In this document: piece after piece, positions 36,391 to 47,023 of the stretch
How positions within the stretch are numbered: position 1 is the first letter of the stretch
How the letters are laid out: every line of letters starts with the position of its first letter
Source of the DNA: Isoetes taiwanensis
Lineage: Eukaryota; Streptophyta; Lycopodiopsida; Isoetales; Isoetaceae
DNA: 64,000 nucleotides
Assembly (NCBI GenBank): GCA_021234155.1
Contig: JAJEKV010000018.1
Location: 14,578,925-14,642,924, forward strand
Direction of reading: 5' to 3'
The notes under the pieces: model-generated
Databases searched by the model: none
Seen by the model: only the letters and a program-made list of their open reading frames with translations
What the model was told of the DNA's origin: nothing
Made by a program: the position numbers and the translations under genes

Positions 36391-37908
36391 TCAGCAGTTT
36401 GGTTTGAAGTTTCTACATACCTCATTTGGATATATCCCTTTTCGGCTAGATCTCGATGAAGTGAATGTTGAGCTCAATGTGTTTTGTCCTTTAGTGTTGC
36501 AACCTGGGTTCTTGACTATAGCAATACAGCTTTGACTATCTGTCATGATTTCAGTGGCTTCCATTTGTTTACATCTGAGCTCATTTAATAACCTTTTCAG
36601 CCAAGTGACTTCTTTAGCTGCTAGGGAAGCAGCAGCATATTCTGCCTCAGCAGAACTCATGGCTATAGCTGACTGTTTCTTACATTTCCAAGCTACTACT
36701 CCACCTCCTAGGAACACTGCAAACCCAGAGGTTGACTTTCTACATTCTAAGTCTCCTCCCCAATCAGCATCAGAGTATGCTAGCAATTTTAAGTTATTTG
36801 AATCATAGCAAATTCCATGATTTTGAGTCCCTTTCAAATATTTAAGAACACGTTTTCCAGCTTCCCAATGCTCCTTGGTGGGATTTTGACATCTCCTACT
36901 TAGTATATTTACTGCATAGGCTATATCAGGCCTTGTATTATTAGCCAAATACAATAAACAACCTACCAGAGCTCTATAAGGTATATTTTCCATGTCTGCT
37001 ATCTCCTCCTTAGACTGCTCTAGCACATCTGTTAGCCTGTGTCCTGGAAGCATAGGAACTTTCACACCATTTGCATCTTGCAAATTAAATCTGGTTAGCA
37101 TATTCTCCACATGTTTGTTTTGAGTCAACTTCAGGATTTTCTCATTCTTGTTTCTGATTACATCAATCCCCAAGAACTTCTTTAACTCTCCAAGATCTGT
37201 CATTTGGAACCGTGACTTTAAAGAGTTCTTGCATTCATTTAATATATTCATAGTATTGGCCACCATAATGCAGTCATCCACATAAAGTGCAATGATGCAA
37301 AAATTATATCCTCTTTCAAATCTGTATAGGTTTCCATCATTTTTCAGTTTTTCAAAACCTTGTTCCTTTAAAAACTGATCCATACATAAGTACCACTCTC
37401 GTGGTGATTGTTTTAAGCCATAAACAGCCCTATTTAATCTCCAAACCATGTCCTTATTTGTTTCAAACCCAGGGGGCTGCTTCATATAGGCTTCTTCTTC
37501 AAGAGTAGCATTTAGAAAAGCAGTTTTGACATCCATATGATGTAGCTCTAATTCCAAAGCATTTGCCATTGCTAAAAGAATTCTGATGCTAGTAAGCTTT
37601 ACAATTGGTGAATATGTCTCTTCATAATCTCTTCCTTTCTTTTGAGTAAAGCCTTGTGCTACTAATCTTGCTTTGTATTTTTTTGAGCCATCAGGATTTT
37701 GTTTGATCCTAAATATCCACTTGCTTCCAATGATATTTTTTCCTTTCTCAGGTTTAACAAGATCATAGGTGTTTGTATCTTGAAAGGATCTTAATTCATC
37801 TTGCATAGCCTTCAGCCATTCACATTTATTTGTACTATTCTGTACCTCTTCAAAGCTTTCAGGTATTAACTCATTTTCCAGAATGGTCATAATTTGTTCA
37901 TATGGCAC
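36391..37908 (-). CDS. Copia reverse transcriptase and RNase H
   Basis: A 505-codon open frame. RT domain from about residue 37 with Trp-Ile-Phe-Arg near 64-67, His-His-Met-Asp-Val-Lys-Thr-Ala-Phe-Leu near 123-132 and catalytic Tyr-Val-Asp-Asp at 209-212. RNase H follows, with Asp380/Asp382 (Ser-Asp-Ala-Asp-Trp), Ser-Ser-Ala-Glu-Ala-Glu-Tyr at 418-424 and Thr-Asp-Ser-Gln-Ser near 456-460. The last 30 residues are out of frame. An A run at about 36,480 and a CAG reduced to CG near 36,454 shift the normal C-terminal region, which continues in another frame to a stop just before the polypurine tract. It copies the element RNA into cDNA in cytoplasmic particles. The domain boundary to integrase lies upstream. 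Confidence 0.95.
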   Translation of the reverse strand: MPYEQIMTILENELIPESFEEVQNSTNKCEWLKAMQDELRSFQDTNTYDLVKPEKGKNIIGSKWIFRIKQNPDGSKKYKARLVAQGFTQKKGRDYEETYSPIVKLTSIRILLAMANALELELHHMDVKTAFLNATLEEEAYMKQPPGFETNKDMVWRLNRAVYGLKQSPREWYLCMDQFLKEQGFEKLKNDGNLYRFERGYNFCIIALYVDDCIMVANTMNILNECKNSLKSRFQMTDLGELKKFLGIDVIRNKNEKILKLTQNKHVENMLTRFNLQDANGVKVPMLPGHRLTDVLEQSKEEIADMENIPYRALVGCLLYLANNTRPDIAYAVNILSRRCQNPTKEHWEAGKRVLKYLKGTQNHGICYDSNNLKLLAYSDADWGGDLECRKSTSGFAVFLGGGVVAWKCKKQSAIAMSSAEAEYAAASLAAKEVTWLKRLLNELRCKQMEATEIMTDSQSCIAIVKNPGCNTKGQNTLSSTFTSSRSSRKGIYPNEVCRNFKPNC

Positions 37909-38042
37909 TTCTGTTTTCCTTTCAATTCTTCTACTCTTACCTTCTTCAGTTCTGCCATATTGAAGCTCTCCTAACTTTGCTTCTTCTAATAATCTTTCAG
38001 CTTGAGTTTTCCTTCTTTTTACTGTTTTCTCTTTAATATCTT

Positions 38043-39734
38043 CTATCCCAGATGTGCTCTCACCGGTATCCTGAGATTTTCAATTGGTTCCATAACAGAG
38101 GGAACATTATTATTTTCAGTTTCTTTATCTCCATTCTCCCCATCACTTAAATTTTCCATATCATTTTCTTCATCTCCACTCTCCTCATTATCATCCAAAT
38201 CTAGGCTATTTTCAATTTTTCCATTTAAAGCTGCATCTTGCTCTTTAATCTTCATACCTTGTTTGTATCTGTCTTTATAGACCACCCTTTCATTAAAAAG
38301 AACATCTCGACTGATTATGATAGTTTGAGTTTCAGGAATAAAAATCCTATATCCCTTAGACTCAGAGTCATATCCTACAAGAAAACCAATATCTGCCTTG
38401 TCATCCAATTTCTTTCTCAGCTCTACTGGTTTGTGAACATAAGATAAGCATCCATAAGTTTTAAATGAGTCAAGTACCAACTTTTCATGAGGATTCGGAC
38501 AAAGGTTTGGTATTTTACCTTTTATGCTAGTAGAAGGCGACATATTTTGAACTTCAATTGCGATTACGAGTGCCTCCTCCCACAGATTTCTTGGTAAGCC
38601 ACTTTGCTTCAACATTGCTCTTATTGCATCCATTCTGATCCTGTTTTTCCTTTCAGCAACTCCATTTTGTTGAGGACTATATCTGCAAGTTAATTGTCTC
38701 CTAATGCCATGTTTAATGCAAAAGTGTCTAAATTTTTCTGATAGGTACTCTCCTCCTCTATCAGATCTGATACACTTGACCTTTTGACCAGTTTCCCTTT
38801 CAACTTCAACTACAAATTGTTTGAAGGCTTGTAAAGCTTGGGATTTCCGTGTTAAACAGTAAACTTTGCATCTTCTACTATAGTCATCAATGAAAGTAAT
38901 AAAATATCTGTGATTTGTTCTGCTCCTTACATTTAAAGGGCCACACAAATCCGTATGAACAAGCTCCAAAACTTGACTTGCTTTTGATTCCCTTTTCTTG
39001 AAAGGTAATCTATTTAATTTACCAATTGCACATCCTTCACATATTGGATTTTCCTTTTCTTCATCATTATAATTTATGGCACCTAGTTTCCTTAAAGCTT
39101 TCAAATTATGAAAGTGTGTATGAGCAAGTCTATTGTGCCATAATTCCAAATTTTCTTCTTGAACTATATTTACATTGGTTGCTACAAGACCATGCATTTG
39201 AAAAAGATTGCCAACTCTCTTTGCTCGAAATTTCAGAATTCCATTCATAAGCACATTACATTCTCTTGAATCAAAAGTGACTTTGTATCCTAAGTCAACA
39301 AGCTGACTTACAGAAATCAGATTTTTTATAATTGTTGGCACACATAAAACCTCTTCTATATTAACAATCTTTCCATCTAAATCTTCAAGTTGTAATAATC
39401 CTTTGCCTTGTATCTCAGTTAGATCTCCATTACCAACTTGAATTTGCTTAGACTTTGCAGAAGATAAATTTCTAAGCATCTCGGCTGATTTTACAACTGA
39501 TCTTTCAGCTCCAGAATCAACTACAAGCAGATCAGAGTTGTCAGAATGTAATTCATTATGAGAAACAGCAAAAACACTTGGTACCTCGTCATCTTGGTCA
39601 CCATTTTCTGCTTTATTTTTCTCCTCAACTTCTCTTGCTAAAAATGTTCTCTCTGTATTTCTTCCTCGACCTCTGTTTGAACCTCCTCCTCTTCCCCTTC
39701 CAGAGCTCTTTGGAGATGGGCATTTTGCAGCCAT
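38043..39734 (-). CDS. Copia protease and integrase
   Basis: A 563-codon open frame. Aspartic protease motif Asp-Ser-Gly-Ala at 73-76. GAG-pre-integrase zinc region with His200 and His205 followed by Cys232-x2-Cys235. Integrase core with Asp262 (His-Thr-Asp-Leu-Cys-Gly-Pro), Asp325 (Ser-Asp-Arg-Gly-Gly-Glu-Tyr) and Glu361 (Asn-Gly-Val-Ala-Glu-Arg), giving the DDE triad with the usual 35-residue spacing between the last two. The Met start used here is internal to the polyprotein: the second gag zinc knuckle is encoded directly across it. The acidic C-terminal tail leads toward RT, which lies in another frame about 130 bp downstream. Confidence 0.95.
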   Translation of the reverse strand: MAAKCPSPKSSGRGRGGGSNRGRGRNTERTFLAREVEEKNKAENGDQDDEVPSVFAVSHNELHSDNSDLLVVDSGAERSVVKSAEMLRNLSSAKSKQIQVGNGDLTEIQGKGLLQLEDLDGKIVNIEEVLCVPTIIKNLISVSQLVDLGYKVTFDSRECNVLMNGILKFRAKRVGNLFQMHGLVATNVNIVQEENLELWHNRLAHTHFHNLKALRKLGAINYNDEEKENPICEGCAIGKLNRLPFKKRESKASQVLELVHTDLCGPLNVRSRTNHRYFITFIDDYSRRCKVYCLTRKSQALQAFKQFVVEVERETGQKVKCIRSDRGGEYLSEKFRHFCIKHGIRRQLTCRYSPQQNGVAERKNRIRMDAIRAMLKQSGLPRNLWEEALVIAIEVQNMSPSTSIKGKIPNLCPNPHEKLVLDSFKTYGCLSYVHKPVELRKKLDDKADIGFLVGYDSESKGYRIFIPETQTIIISRDVLFNERVVYKDRYKQGMKIKEQDAALNGKIENSLDLDDNEESGDEENDMENLSDGENGDKETENNNVPSVMEPIENLRIPVRAHLG

Positions 39735-39850
39735 ATGTCCCCTTCCCCCACAATTAAAGCAATTAAACTCTTTTTCCCTTTTTAATTTTGGACACTCATT
39801 TTTATAATGCCCCCTCTCATGACATTGGTAGCATGTGACTTTTTCTTTTT
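39700..39850 (-). CDS. Copia gag tandem zinc knuckles
   Basis: The minus strand encodes two CCHC knuckles in one frame: Cys-Tyr-Gln-Cys-His-Glu-Arg-Gly-His-x4-Cys and Cys-Phe-Asn-Cys-Gly-Gly-Arg-Gly-His-x4-Cys. They bind the element RNA during packaging. The knuckles are in the frame of the protease, while the upstream gag frame enters this region one base off at an A/G-rich run near 39,840. Confidence 0.85.
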
Positions 39851-40605
39851 CTTAATCATTAGAATTTCAGGATTCCCTTGAATCTTCTTTTGCTCCCATT
39901 CTGTTCTCAGAAGATTTTCAGCTTCTTCTTTAGATCTACAAGTGTTCCTTACAAACAAAGCCAGATTTTCATTGTCACTTATAGCCCTAGATATTTGGAG
40001 AACCTGACTCCTTTCAGATATGATAGTGCCTGCTCCCTCTAGGTCTGCTATCATATTGTCAAATTTGTTAAAGAATTCAACCACATCTTCTTCTTCCCTT
40101 AGTTTTAGATTTCTCAATTCATTTTCTAGTAAATCCAATTGTGAAGACGTCTTCTCCTCATAATGACTTAATAAAAACTTCCACATGTCCTTAGGACTAA
40201 GAGATCTAAGTTTCAATCTAATAGTAGGACTGACTTTGCAGGAAATAATACCTTGTGCCTCTTTGAGTTTAGCTTGAATAGATTTTCCAGCACTGATTGT
40301 TCCAGCTAAGCCACTTGTTCTTCTTGAACCTCTGCTTTGTACACTGCATCTCCAAATGTACCTCCGGTGTACCTCTGCACTGTACACTGCGAAGAAGATT
40401 GTCCTCCTCCTCCACGCCATCGATTCAAATGAAGCGGATCATGCGAATCTCCGGTGCTAAGAACAACACTAGTAGGATTTACTAGTTCCCATAAGTCTTC
40501 TACCTCCAAGATATGGATCATGGCATCTTTCCATACTTGAAATCCAGGCCCGCCCTTGTATACCTCCACCTGATTCAAGAGACTGGCTCCAAACCTGCTA
40601 GACAT
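39782..40605 (-). pseudogene. Copia gag, frameshifted
   Basis: Gag begins at the ATG at 40,605, only a few bases after the primer site, with Met-Ser-Ser-Arg-Phe-Gly. It runs in one frame to about 40,306, then shifts to the frame of the 40,420-39,782 piece. That piece carries the helical gag region typical of plant Copia capsid (UBN2 type), with Leu-Arg-Ser-Leu-Ser-Pro-Lys-Asp-Met-Trp in the middle. A second shift occurs at an A-rich run just before the zinc knuckles. Either or both shifts could be sequencing errors. Confidence 0.8.
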
Positions 40606-40610
40606 GTCTA

Positions 40611-40626
40611 TTGGCTCTGATACCAA
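40611..40626 (-). promoter_or_regulatory. Copia primer-binding site, initiator Met tRNA
   Basis: The minus strand reads TTGGTATCAGAGCC immediately after the CA of the 5' LTR. TGGTATCAGAGC is complementary to the 3' end of plant initiator Met tRNA, the usual primer of plant Copia elements. Confidence 0.95.
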
Positions 40627-41353
40627 TGATAATAATTGAGATGATAGCAACCTTGCAAACAAAGATGTCTAGCAAACAAGCTAGTAGAACAAACTGTTCA
40701 AACACTCTTGCTTATTTTTATTTGTCACTCTCAATCTTGGGAGCCAAGATGTGGTCACTAATCCCAAGATTGTTTAAACAAGCAAATATCTCCTCAACTA
40801 GCAAAATATTGCAATCACTCTTCACTTCCACAATCACACAAGTTCACCACTCATAAGTTCACTATAGCTGGGAAACAAAATTGTTAATACAACTCAATAA
40901 ACCATAGGAACTCTTTGTGCGCGAAATCAGAGTAGCCGGTGATTGACCGAACTACTGTAGCAATGGTTGACCACGGCTATTCTTCGTTTTAAATCCTTTG
41001 AACTTGTTCTCCCATAGCCGATATATCCTTTGCTTCTCCCCATTCCTCTTTTTATACTGAATCCGGCGGTGTAGGAGACGATCAACCTGCTAAACTGGGA
41101 TAGTATTCCATGTGATATATCCCACAGGCTTGTTTGACGTTTTCGATCCCTTTGCATATATCCCACAGGGATATAGACAATTTCGGGCCATTGAACCATT
41201 GCAACCATTAGAGTTAGAAATAACCAATAATAAAGATGATCATAGGTTTAACATGCTTTCGAGATCACAACTTTACCTTGCACCACAAGTTGAGCCTAGG
41301 TCCTGGGGATTCTTCACCATTTATGGCAATTATAAGCTGATCAAAAACCAACA
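40627..41353 (-). repeat. Copia 5' LTR
   Basis: 727 bp, TG...CA, the partner of 35,573-36,303. It would carry the element promoter. I could not place a TATA box with confidence. Confidence 0.95.
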
Positions 41354-43945
41354 CCATCACCAAAGCACATGAAATCAAAATTGTAGAACCAATGTACCCA
41401 ACAAAATACAGAGAATACCTAACGACAAGATGCTATGGAAGTAAGAACAAACATACCTAACTTATATTATTCATGCAGAACAGACTCAAGCGAACTTTCA
41501 TGAAGACAATGCAAACCCCCTAATAAGAAAGACCAAAACCATGCACCATGGAATGCATAAAAAGAAAAGACATCAAGACCGGACATAACAAAGAGCACCT
41601 GGAACTAAAATTCAAGAATCAACGTACCAGTAGTGAACTACAGTGAATACTATAATGACAAAAACACTACAACAAACAAGGACCTAAAACCTAAACATAT
41701 ACGCTACACGCATAACCAGTTCAAACAAACTTTAAAAAATAGAAACAACATAACCCATGGGAACAAGACGAAAGGGACCCCGAGACACGAGAACAAAAAG
41801 GTTTCATAAGGTGACAGAACAATTATGCAATTGAGAACACCGGTAGATGACGCCACAGAGTCAGCGATCAACGCCAAGATGAGGAATGGATGAAGAAAAC
41901 TGAGGGCAACCTGAAACAAGAACCATTTACGAATGCAAGACAACGGACCACAAGAACCACTACAACATGCACAAATCTGCGAAGATGCAACCGCATTTTG
42001 AAATTTAAACTATAGGCCAAAAGAGAGAATGTCACGGGAAAAAGGGAACACCAAACAACTCCTTTAGTCTTTAAGAGGTCAACACAGAAAAGGCATGACG
42101 ACTGGACCAACAAGGCAAGAAGAACTACGTCAAATCAAGGGGCAGACAAAGGAGGGAATCAAGACAATAGCAGAACAAAGATGTATCTTAAGGGATAAAC
42201 TGGAAACAAGAGGAAAGGAATAAACATAGGGTGAAAAAAAGACAAACAGGAGTCCAGAATGAAATGGATAGAAAAAAGGGATCGAGAATAGCAAACAAAG
42301 CAAAACGAGACAAAATGGAAATAAAATGGACACAAAATGGAAATAACTGAAGGCCCTCAAAGGCACTAATGAGACACTAAGAATCTATGACAAAGAGCGA
42401 GTATAAGCCCCCATAAGGGCATCCATGAGAACCACTGAGAACATATGAGAATATTTGGAATATTGGTATGTCACAAGCACCAATGCAGCAAGAATGCAAT
42501 AGCTCAACCCATACAAAATACAAACTGAGATATGGCACTGGCAAAAGCCATGCATAAATGAGCCAAATGATTCTAGCAAATACCACCAATTGTAAAACTC
42601 CTGTAAAACGACCAAATGTAAGCGACCACCACAAATGGTACCAATACACCAACGACGGGGAAACCTGAGATCCTAAGCAAAAAAGGACCACATCTAAGTA
42701 TGGAAGCAAGCGCATTAAAAGGACTAATTGCGGTAGAAAATAGACGTTATGGACCACAACCATGTCTACGAGATAGAAAGTGTTGAGAATAACCAAAAGC
42801 AACATGGCATGAACTAACATGAATCACCAACTCATAACGAATGCAGCTATGGAAAAGTTCAAGAGTAGAAAAAATGCTAGACTATCCCAAATGGAGAAGG
42901 TTATATACAAGATCTGGAAATACCTGACTCACCCGACAACTCGTGTGCTAAAGTCCTTAGGTCGAGTGCCAAAATGTCAACAAAAAGGGGCAACCTATGT
43001 GTTGATTAAATACAGGATATAGTGAGAAATTGCCAAAAATGCAATGAAGCAACTAAAATGCAAAACTGACTTGGCGTAAAAAAGCAACATACAAAGTAGT
43101 TAGCACCTTGTTGAACTATGTGGACAAAGAGTTGACAACGATCCCCATCAATGTCCACTAGAGATGGCACCACCCCTTCGTAATGACAAGGCGAAAAAAT
43201 ACCAAGAAGCCGGGTCGACATTGACCCCTCTAGTTGCCAAGTCAAAAAATGATTCTTATCAGCATCTACTCGAGATGCCCTCCCCAACCGAACCATAGCT
43301 CGAATCTCTCCACACCAAGAACCCTGCAACTAAAACCAACGAAGGCTATAAACTGTCAACATTCGCAAAAAGAGGGAACCATACATGGGCAGGCCACCAA
43401 AGGAAAAAACCATCAACTCTGACAAATATACTAATCTAAACATCAACTGGCCCAAGGGAACCTGACAAAACCAACATCTAACAACCCTACTTTTACTCAC
43501 TACGTAACTTACAAAACAAGACGGGGTTCCAAACCTTCAAATCCAAAAGCGAGAGCAAAAAGGACATAAAATAGACCACCAAAGAGAGAACCTATCACTC
43601 AGACGAACATACTCACTCAAACACGCCAATCACCACTAAAGACTAGTAGGACTAGTCAATTTTAAATGAAGGTAAACAAGAAATAAGATAGGTGACAAGA
43701 AGATACAGCAAGAAAGGAAATAGAAGCAAATGAAATGGATGGAGAAATGTGATTAAGACAAAAGGACCAGAGCACAACAAATCAGAAGATATCGAGGAAT
43801 AAAAAACAAATGAAGGGGACATCGTGAGATACATGGAGTAAGAACAAATAGAGCAATGGGTACCATCGATGCAGCAAAGGTTGAATGGGATGAGACATTC
43901 ATGCAAAAGGGAAGGAAGAAGGAGGGAAAGTCATGAGGTAAGAGA

Positions 43946-43999
43946 AAGAATGAAAGAATGAAAGAATGAAAGAAAGAAAGAAAGAAAGAAAGAAAGAGA
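43946..43999. repeat. GAAA microsatellite
   Basis: GAATGAAA units pass into seven or more GAAA units before GAGAG. Shorter or noisier versions sit near 16,985-17,036 and 11,190-11,260. Confidence 0.9.
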
Positions 44000-45088
44000 G
44001 TAAGCATCAAGAGTACCAAATGAAACTAAAGGCCGGAGAGAATGGAGAGAAATGAGCCACTTCTAACTAAACCAATGAACCATGTAATCGCATAAATAAA
44101 TTAGCACCCCATAACCTGCAGAAGAAGATCAACAAATTCCAAGAAGAAAACAATGTAAAATGGACAAACAAATGAGCATCCCTCAACTAAGAAACCTATG
44201 ATGCCAAGGATGCTACCATAGACTGCAAAGATAGAAATACATGGAATACCCAAGCAAAGAATTAAACATACGACTGAAGTCACTTTATGCCCAAATGGAT
44301 GCTCCCACCCTCAAGTCAAACTAAATGAAGGCGGATAAGGAAAAAGATCAGCAACAAGGAGTAGATAAGCCGCCAAATGACAACAAACAACCACAACAAT
44401 TATAGTTAGCCAAATGCAAACCGACTCAAGGAAAAGAACTAAACGACTCCGCAAAAATGAGCAATGATCCATAATTTATACACCAACGAATACATACAAG
44501 TAAGAAAGCAAAAAAGTATGTTGACACATAAGAGGGTCAATCTAGGGACTGCAACATAGAAACTACAAGGTTGGGCATCATAAAAACGGCCGCCCCAAAA
44601 AGCTGAAAAATGAATAAATAACACGCAGGCCATTGATGGAAAAAAAATGACAATACGACAACTAACCACCCAACTAAAGATTGACCCAAAAAATGAAACC
44701 CAATGAAACACGAAAGACAATCCCAAGGTCGAGTCGGAGGCACACCAAACAAAAACTGGAAAAAATACGACCCCAACTCCAAAAATACAACAACACTACA
44801 AGCGTAAAAGGACGCACAAAACCAAAACAAGCACCGGTAAACCAACCACGAACCCCTAGGCGACAACGCATCATACATCCAAGCAACACAATCGACCAAC
44901 CTAACAAAACCGGAAAAGCAACCAAAGAGTACTATGCAATCAACCTAACATGACCCCCTGCGAAACTAGACATCCAAGGGAACGACAAAGCAAAACAAGG
45001 ACCGACTCTAGACCCCAAACACCAACGAAAAAGACGCCAGAAACAACAAAGAAAAAGGAAGAGGGAGGGAAGGGACCAATCTATGCAC

Positions 45089-45470
45089 AAGAACTTTTGT
45101 TATGAATGTTTAATAAAATACGCACCAAGGACCCTTGATTATAATGTTTTTAGCACGAGGTTTAATGTTTGTAAAATAAGGGGGCACAAACGACCTATGT
45201 GTGGTGTCAAACAACAAGGGAAAGATGAGGCAAGAACTCGACTGACCAAACTTCTTAACACCGAAACATAACCATGCACAGGGTTCGACCTATGTAAGGA
45301 CCTTTTATGATTAATGTTTAATAAATTATGCACAAGATCCTTTGTTATAATGTTTAGAACCCGTGATTTAAGGTTTATAACATAAGGGGGCATAAACGAC
45401 CTATGCATGGCGTCAAACAACAAGGGAAAGACGAGGCAAGGACTAGACTGACCAAACTCAACATATAAAT
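45089..45470. repeat. Tandem pair of about 207 bp
   Basis: Two imperfect units, each with a TATGATTAATG/TATGAATG start, a gtttaataaa stretch, aagggggca, acgacctatg and gtcaaacaacaaggg. Units start at about 45,089 and 45,297. The same pair is visible at about 18,080-18,430. Confidence 0.8.
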
Positions 45471-46334
45471 TATTCTAACCATACAAATAAGACCCCGGAC
45501 AGAACCAAACCAAGCCCAGGCACAACCTCTAAGAAACACCATAATTCGACCTAAAACAATACAAACATAAAGCTACAACTTTTTAAATCTAGAATTAAGG
45601 GATATCGGGAGTCGGAAACCCCATGCAATTTATAGCCCAAAAAATTTGGCGGGGAAACCAGACCCCGGTAACCCCGAAAAGCAAATCAGCACAGGTCATC
45701 CTGCGGACGAATCAACGGCGGCCGACCTCAGATCGATCTGCCCAGATAGCCAATCCCATGTCGATTTTTTCAGTTGGGTGATGCTAGGCAAATGGTCCGG
45801 ATGGGCTAGATGCTGCGAAAAGGTGGCCTGTGATGAAAAGAGAAGGCAAGACAAGGCAGAGGTTATAGGCGGCTAGGGCACGTACGAAGAGCATGATGCC
45901 GGAAAAAAAAAACATATCATAACTGGGGCGAAAAGCACTGGCGACCACAAACATGCACACATCCGTAGAAAAGCATCTTTGGGAAAAAACATATTTTAAC
46001 CGTGGCGTAGAGCGAGGCGACCACCAACATGCACGAGACCGAGGAAATGAGAGCAAGTAAGATTTCACTTTCATTTCGGGATCGGTTTTTCGGTAAAGCA
46101 CCATCGATTCCATGAGGAAGCGGATCATAACTTGAGCCCAATCCACCGACCACAACCAAGGGACACGATGATTCTGTCAGAGCGAAAACCTCTCAGATCG
46201 AAATTAAAATGATCAATCACAACAAACCTGGAGAAGCAGAGACGCAAGAATTGAGTAGAAGAAATCGACAGGGCCACAATGCTAACAACACAAATCCAGC
46301 AACGTCCACAGATGAATGCAGCAAAGACCACGAG

Positions 46335-46605
46335 GGATATCATTGGAAAAGCATGCTGAGATCCAAAGCAAAAGATCTAGAATGGAATTAGCATCAAAGG
46401 TGAGAGCCACAGATGAATGCAGCAGCACCACAGAGGATATCATTGGAAAAGCATGCTGAGATCAAAAGTAAAAGATCTAGAACAGAATTAGCATCAAAGG
46501 TGAGAGCCACAGATCAATGCAGCAGCACCACAGAGGATATCATTGGAAAAGCATGCTGAGATCAAAAGCAAAAGATCTAGAACGGAATTAGCATCAAAGG
46601 TGCGA
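46335..46605. repeat. 100-bp tandem array
   Basis: GGATATCATTGGAAAAGCAT starts at 46,335, 46,435 and 46,535, a period of exactly 100 bp. Units differ by only a few bases. The third unit is partial, ending in GCATCAAAGGTGCGAGCC. Confidence 0.92.
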
Positions 46606-46740
46606 GCCAAGCCATGACACAATTATGTTATGGGACCAGATCCTCAGGTAGCACCATCGATCCTAAAGCGCAAGTGCCCCCCAGACCAATCCATCCTATG
46701 CATAATCAAGAAGCAGCACCAGTGTAGGAATCAATGTAGG

Positions 46741-46959
46741 GAAACTCCGTACAACAACAAGATTCGGCTCAGAGGAAACGCCGATGAGGAATGCAGGAAG
46801 ACACAAGGCTTTTATGGGAGAAAAGGCCAAAGAAAGCCTGCGCTATAGCAGGCTTGTGCCAAAGAAAGCTTGGATCCAAAAGCAGAGCTGGCGCCAAAAC
46901 TGGCATCCCTTTCCCTAGAATGATGGTTCTCTTCTATATAATAAGAGAACCATTGCATT
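46741..46959. repeat. Dispersed direct repeat, right member
   Basis: Nearly identical to 35,110-35,322. It carries the palindrome at 46,925-46,951 with 9-bp arms GGTTCTCTT and AAGAGAACC around a TATATA core. Confidence 0.88.
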
Positions 46960-47023
46960 TTCTTTATTTTTCATAATATTCAACAAAAGCAAACTAAACC
47001 TACCTACAAATTCCAAATACTTC

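Larger units (their letters stand above)
35573..41353 (-). mobile_element. Complete Ty1/Copia LTR retrotransposon
   Basis: A 5,781-bp element on the minus strand. It has two nearly identical LTRs (35,573-36,303 and 40,627-41,353, both TG...CA) and a perfect 5-bp target duplication CCATC at 35,568-35,572 and 41,354-41,358. A primer site matches initiator Met tRNA, and a polypurine tract abuts the 3' LTR. The interior encodes gag with two zinc knuckles, protease, integrase, RT and RNase H in Copia order. A few frameshifts break the polyprotein, at least two of them at CAG sites or A runs that could be sequencing errors. The almost unchanged LTRs suggest recent insertion. Confidence 0.96.
41354..47023. 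repeat. Non-coding repeat between Copia and Gypsy pol
   Basis: A 5.7-kb stretch, A-rich on the plus strand, with no recognisable protein domain. It is collinear with 8,624-14,230 and, from 43,530, with 16,561-20,039. Before the Copia inserted it was continuous with 32,643-35,572. It lies directly 3' of the Gypsy integrase on the element strand, so it may be that element's 3' untranslated region and LTR, but I could not find a matching second LTR or polypurine tract. Quality appears lower than in the flanking coding parts. Confidence 0.6.

Noticed and set aside
42377-42820. 147-codon minus-strand frame, very hydrophobic, resembling a membrane protein
   Set aside because: It is antisense to A/C-rich non-coding repeat and is not preserved in the other copy of the same region. 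The hydrophobicity follows from T-rich codons.
46335-46605. Regular 100-bp repeats considered as a CRISPR-like array
   Set aside because: The units are nearly identical throughout with no variable spacers, and the context is a plant retrotransposon.
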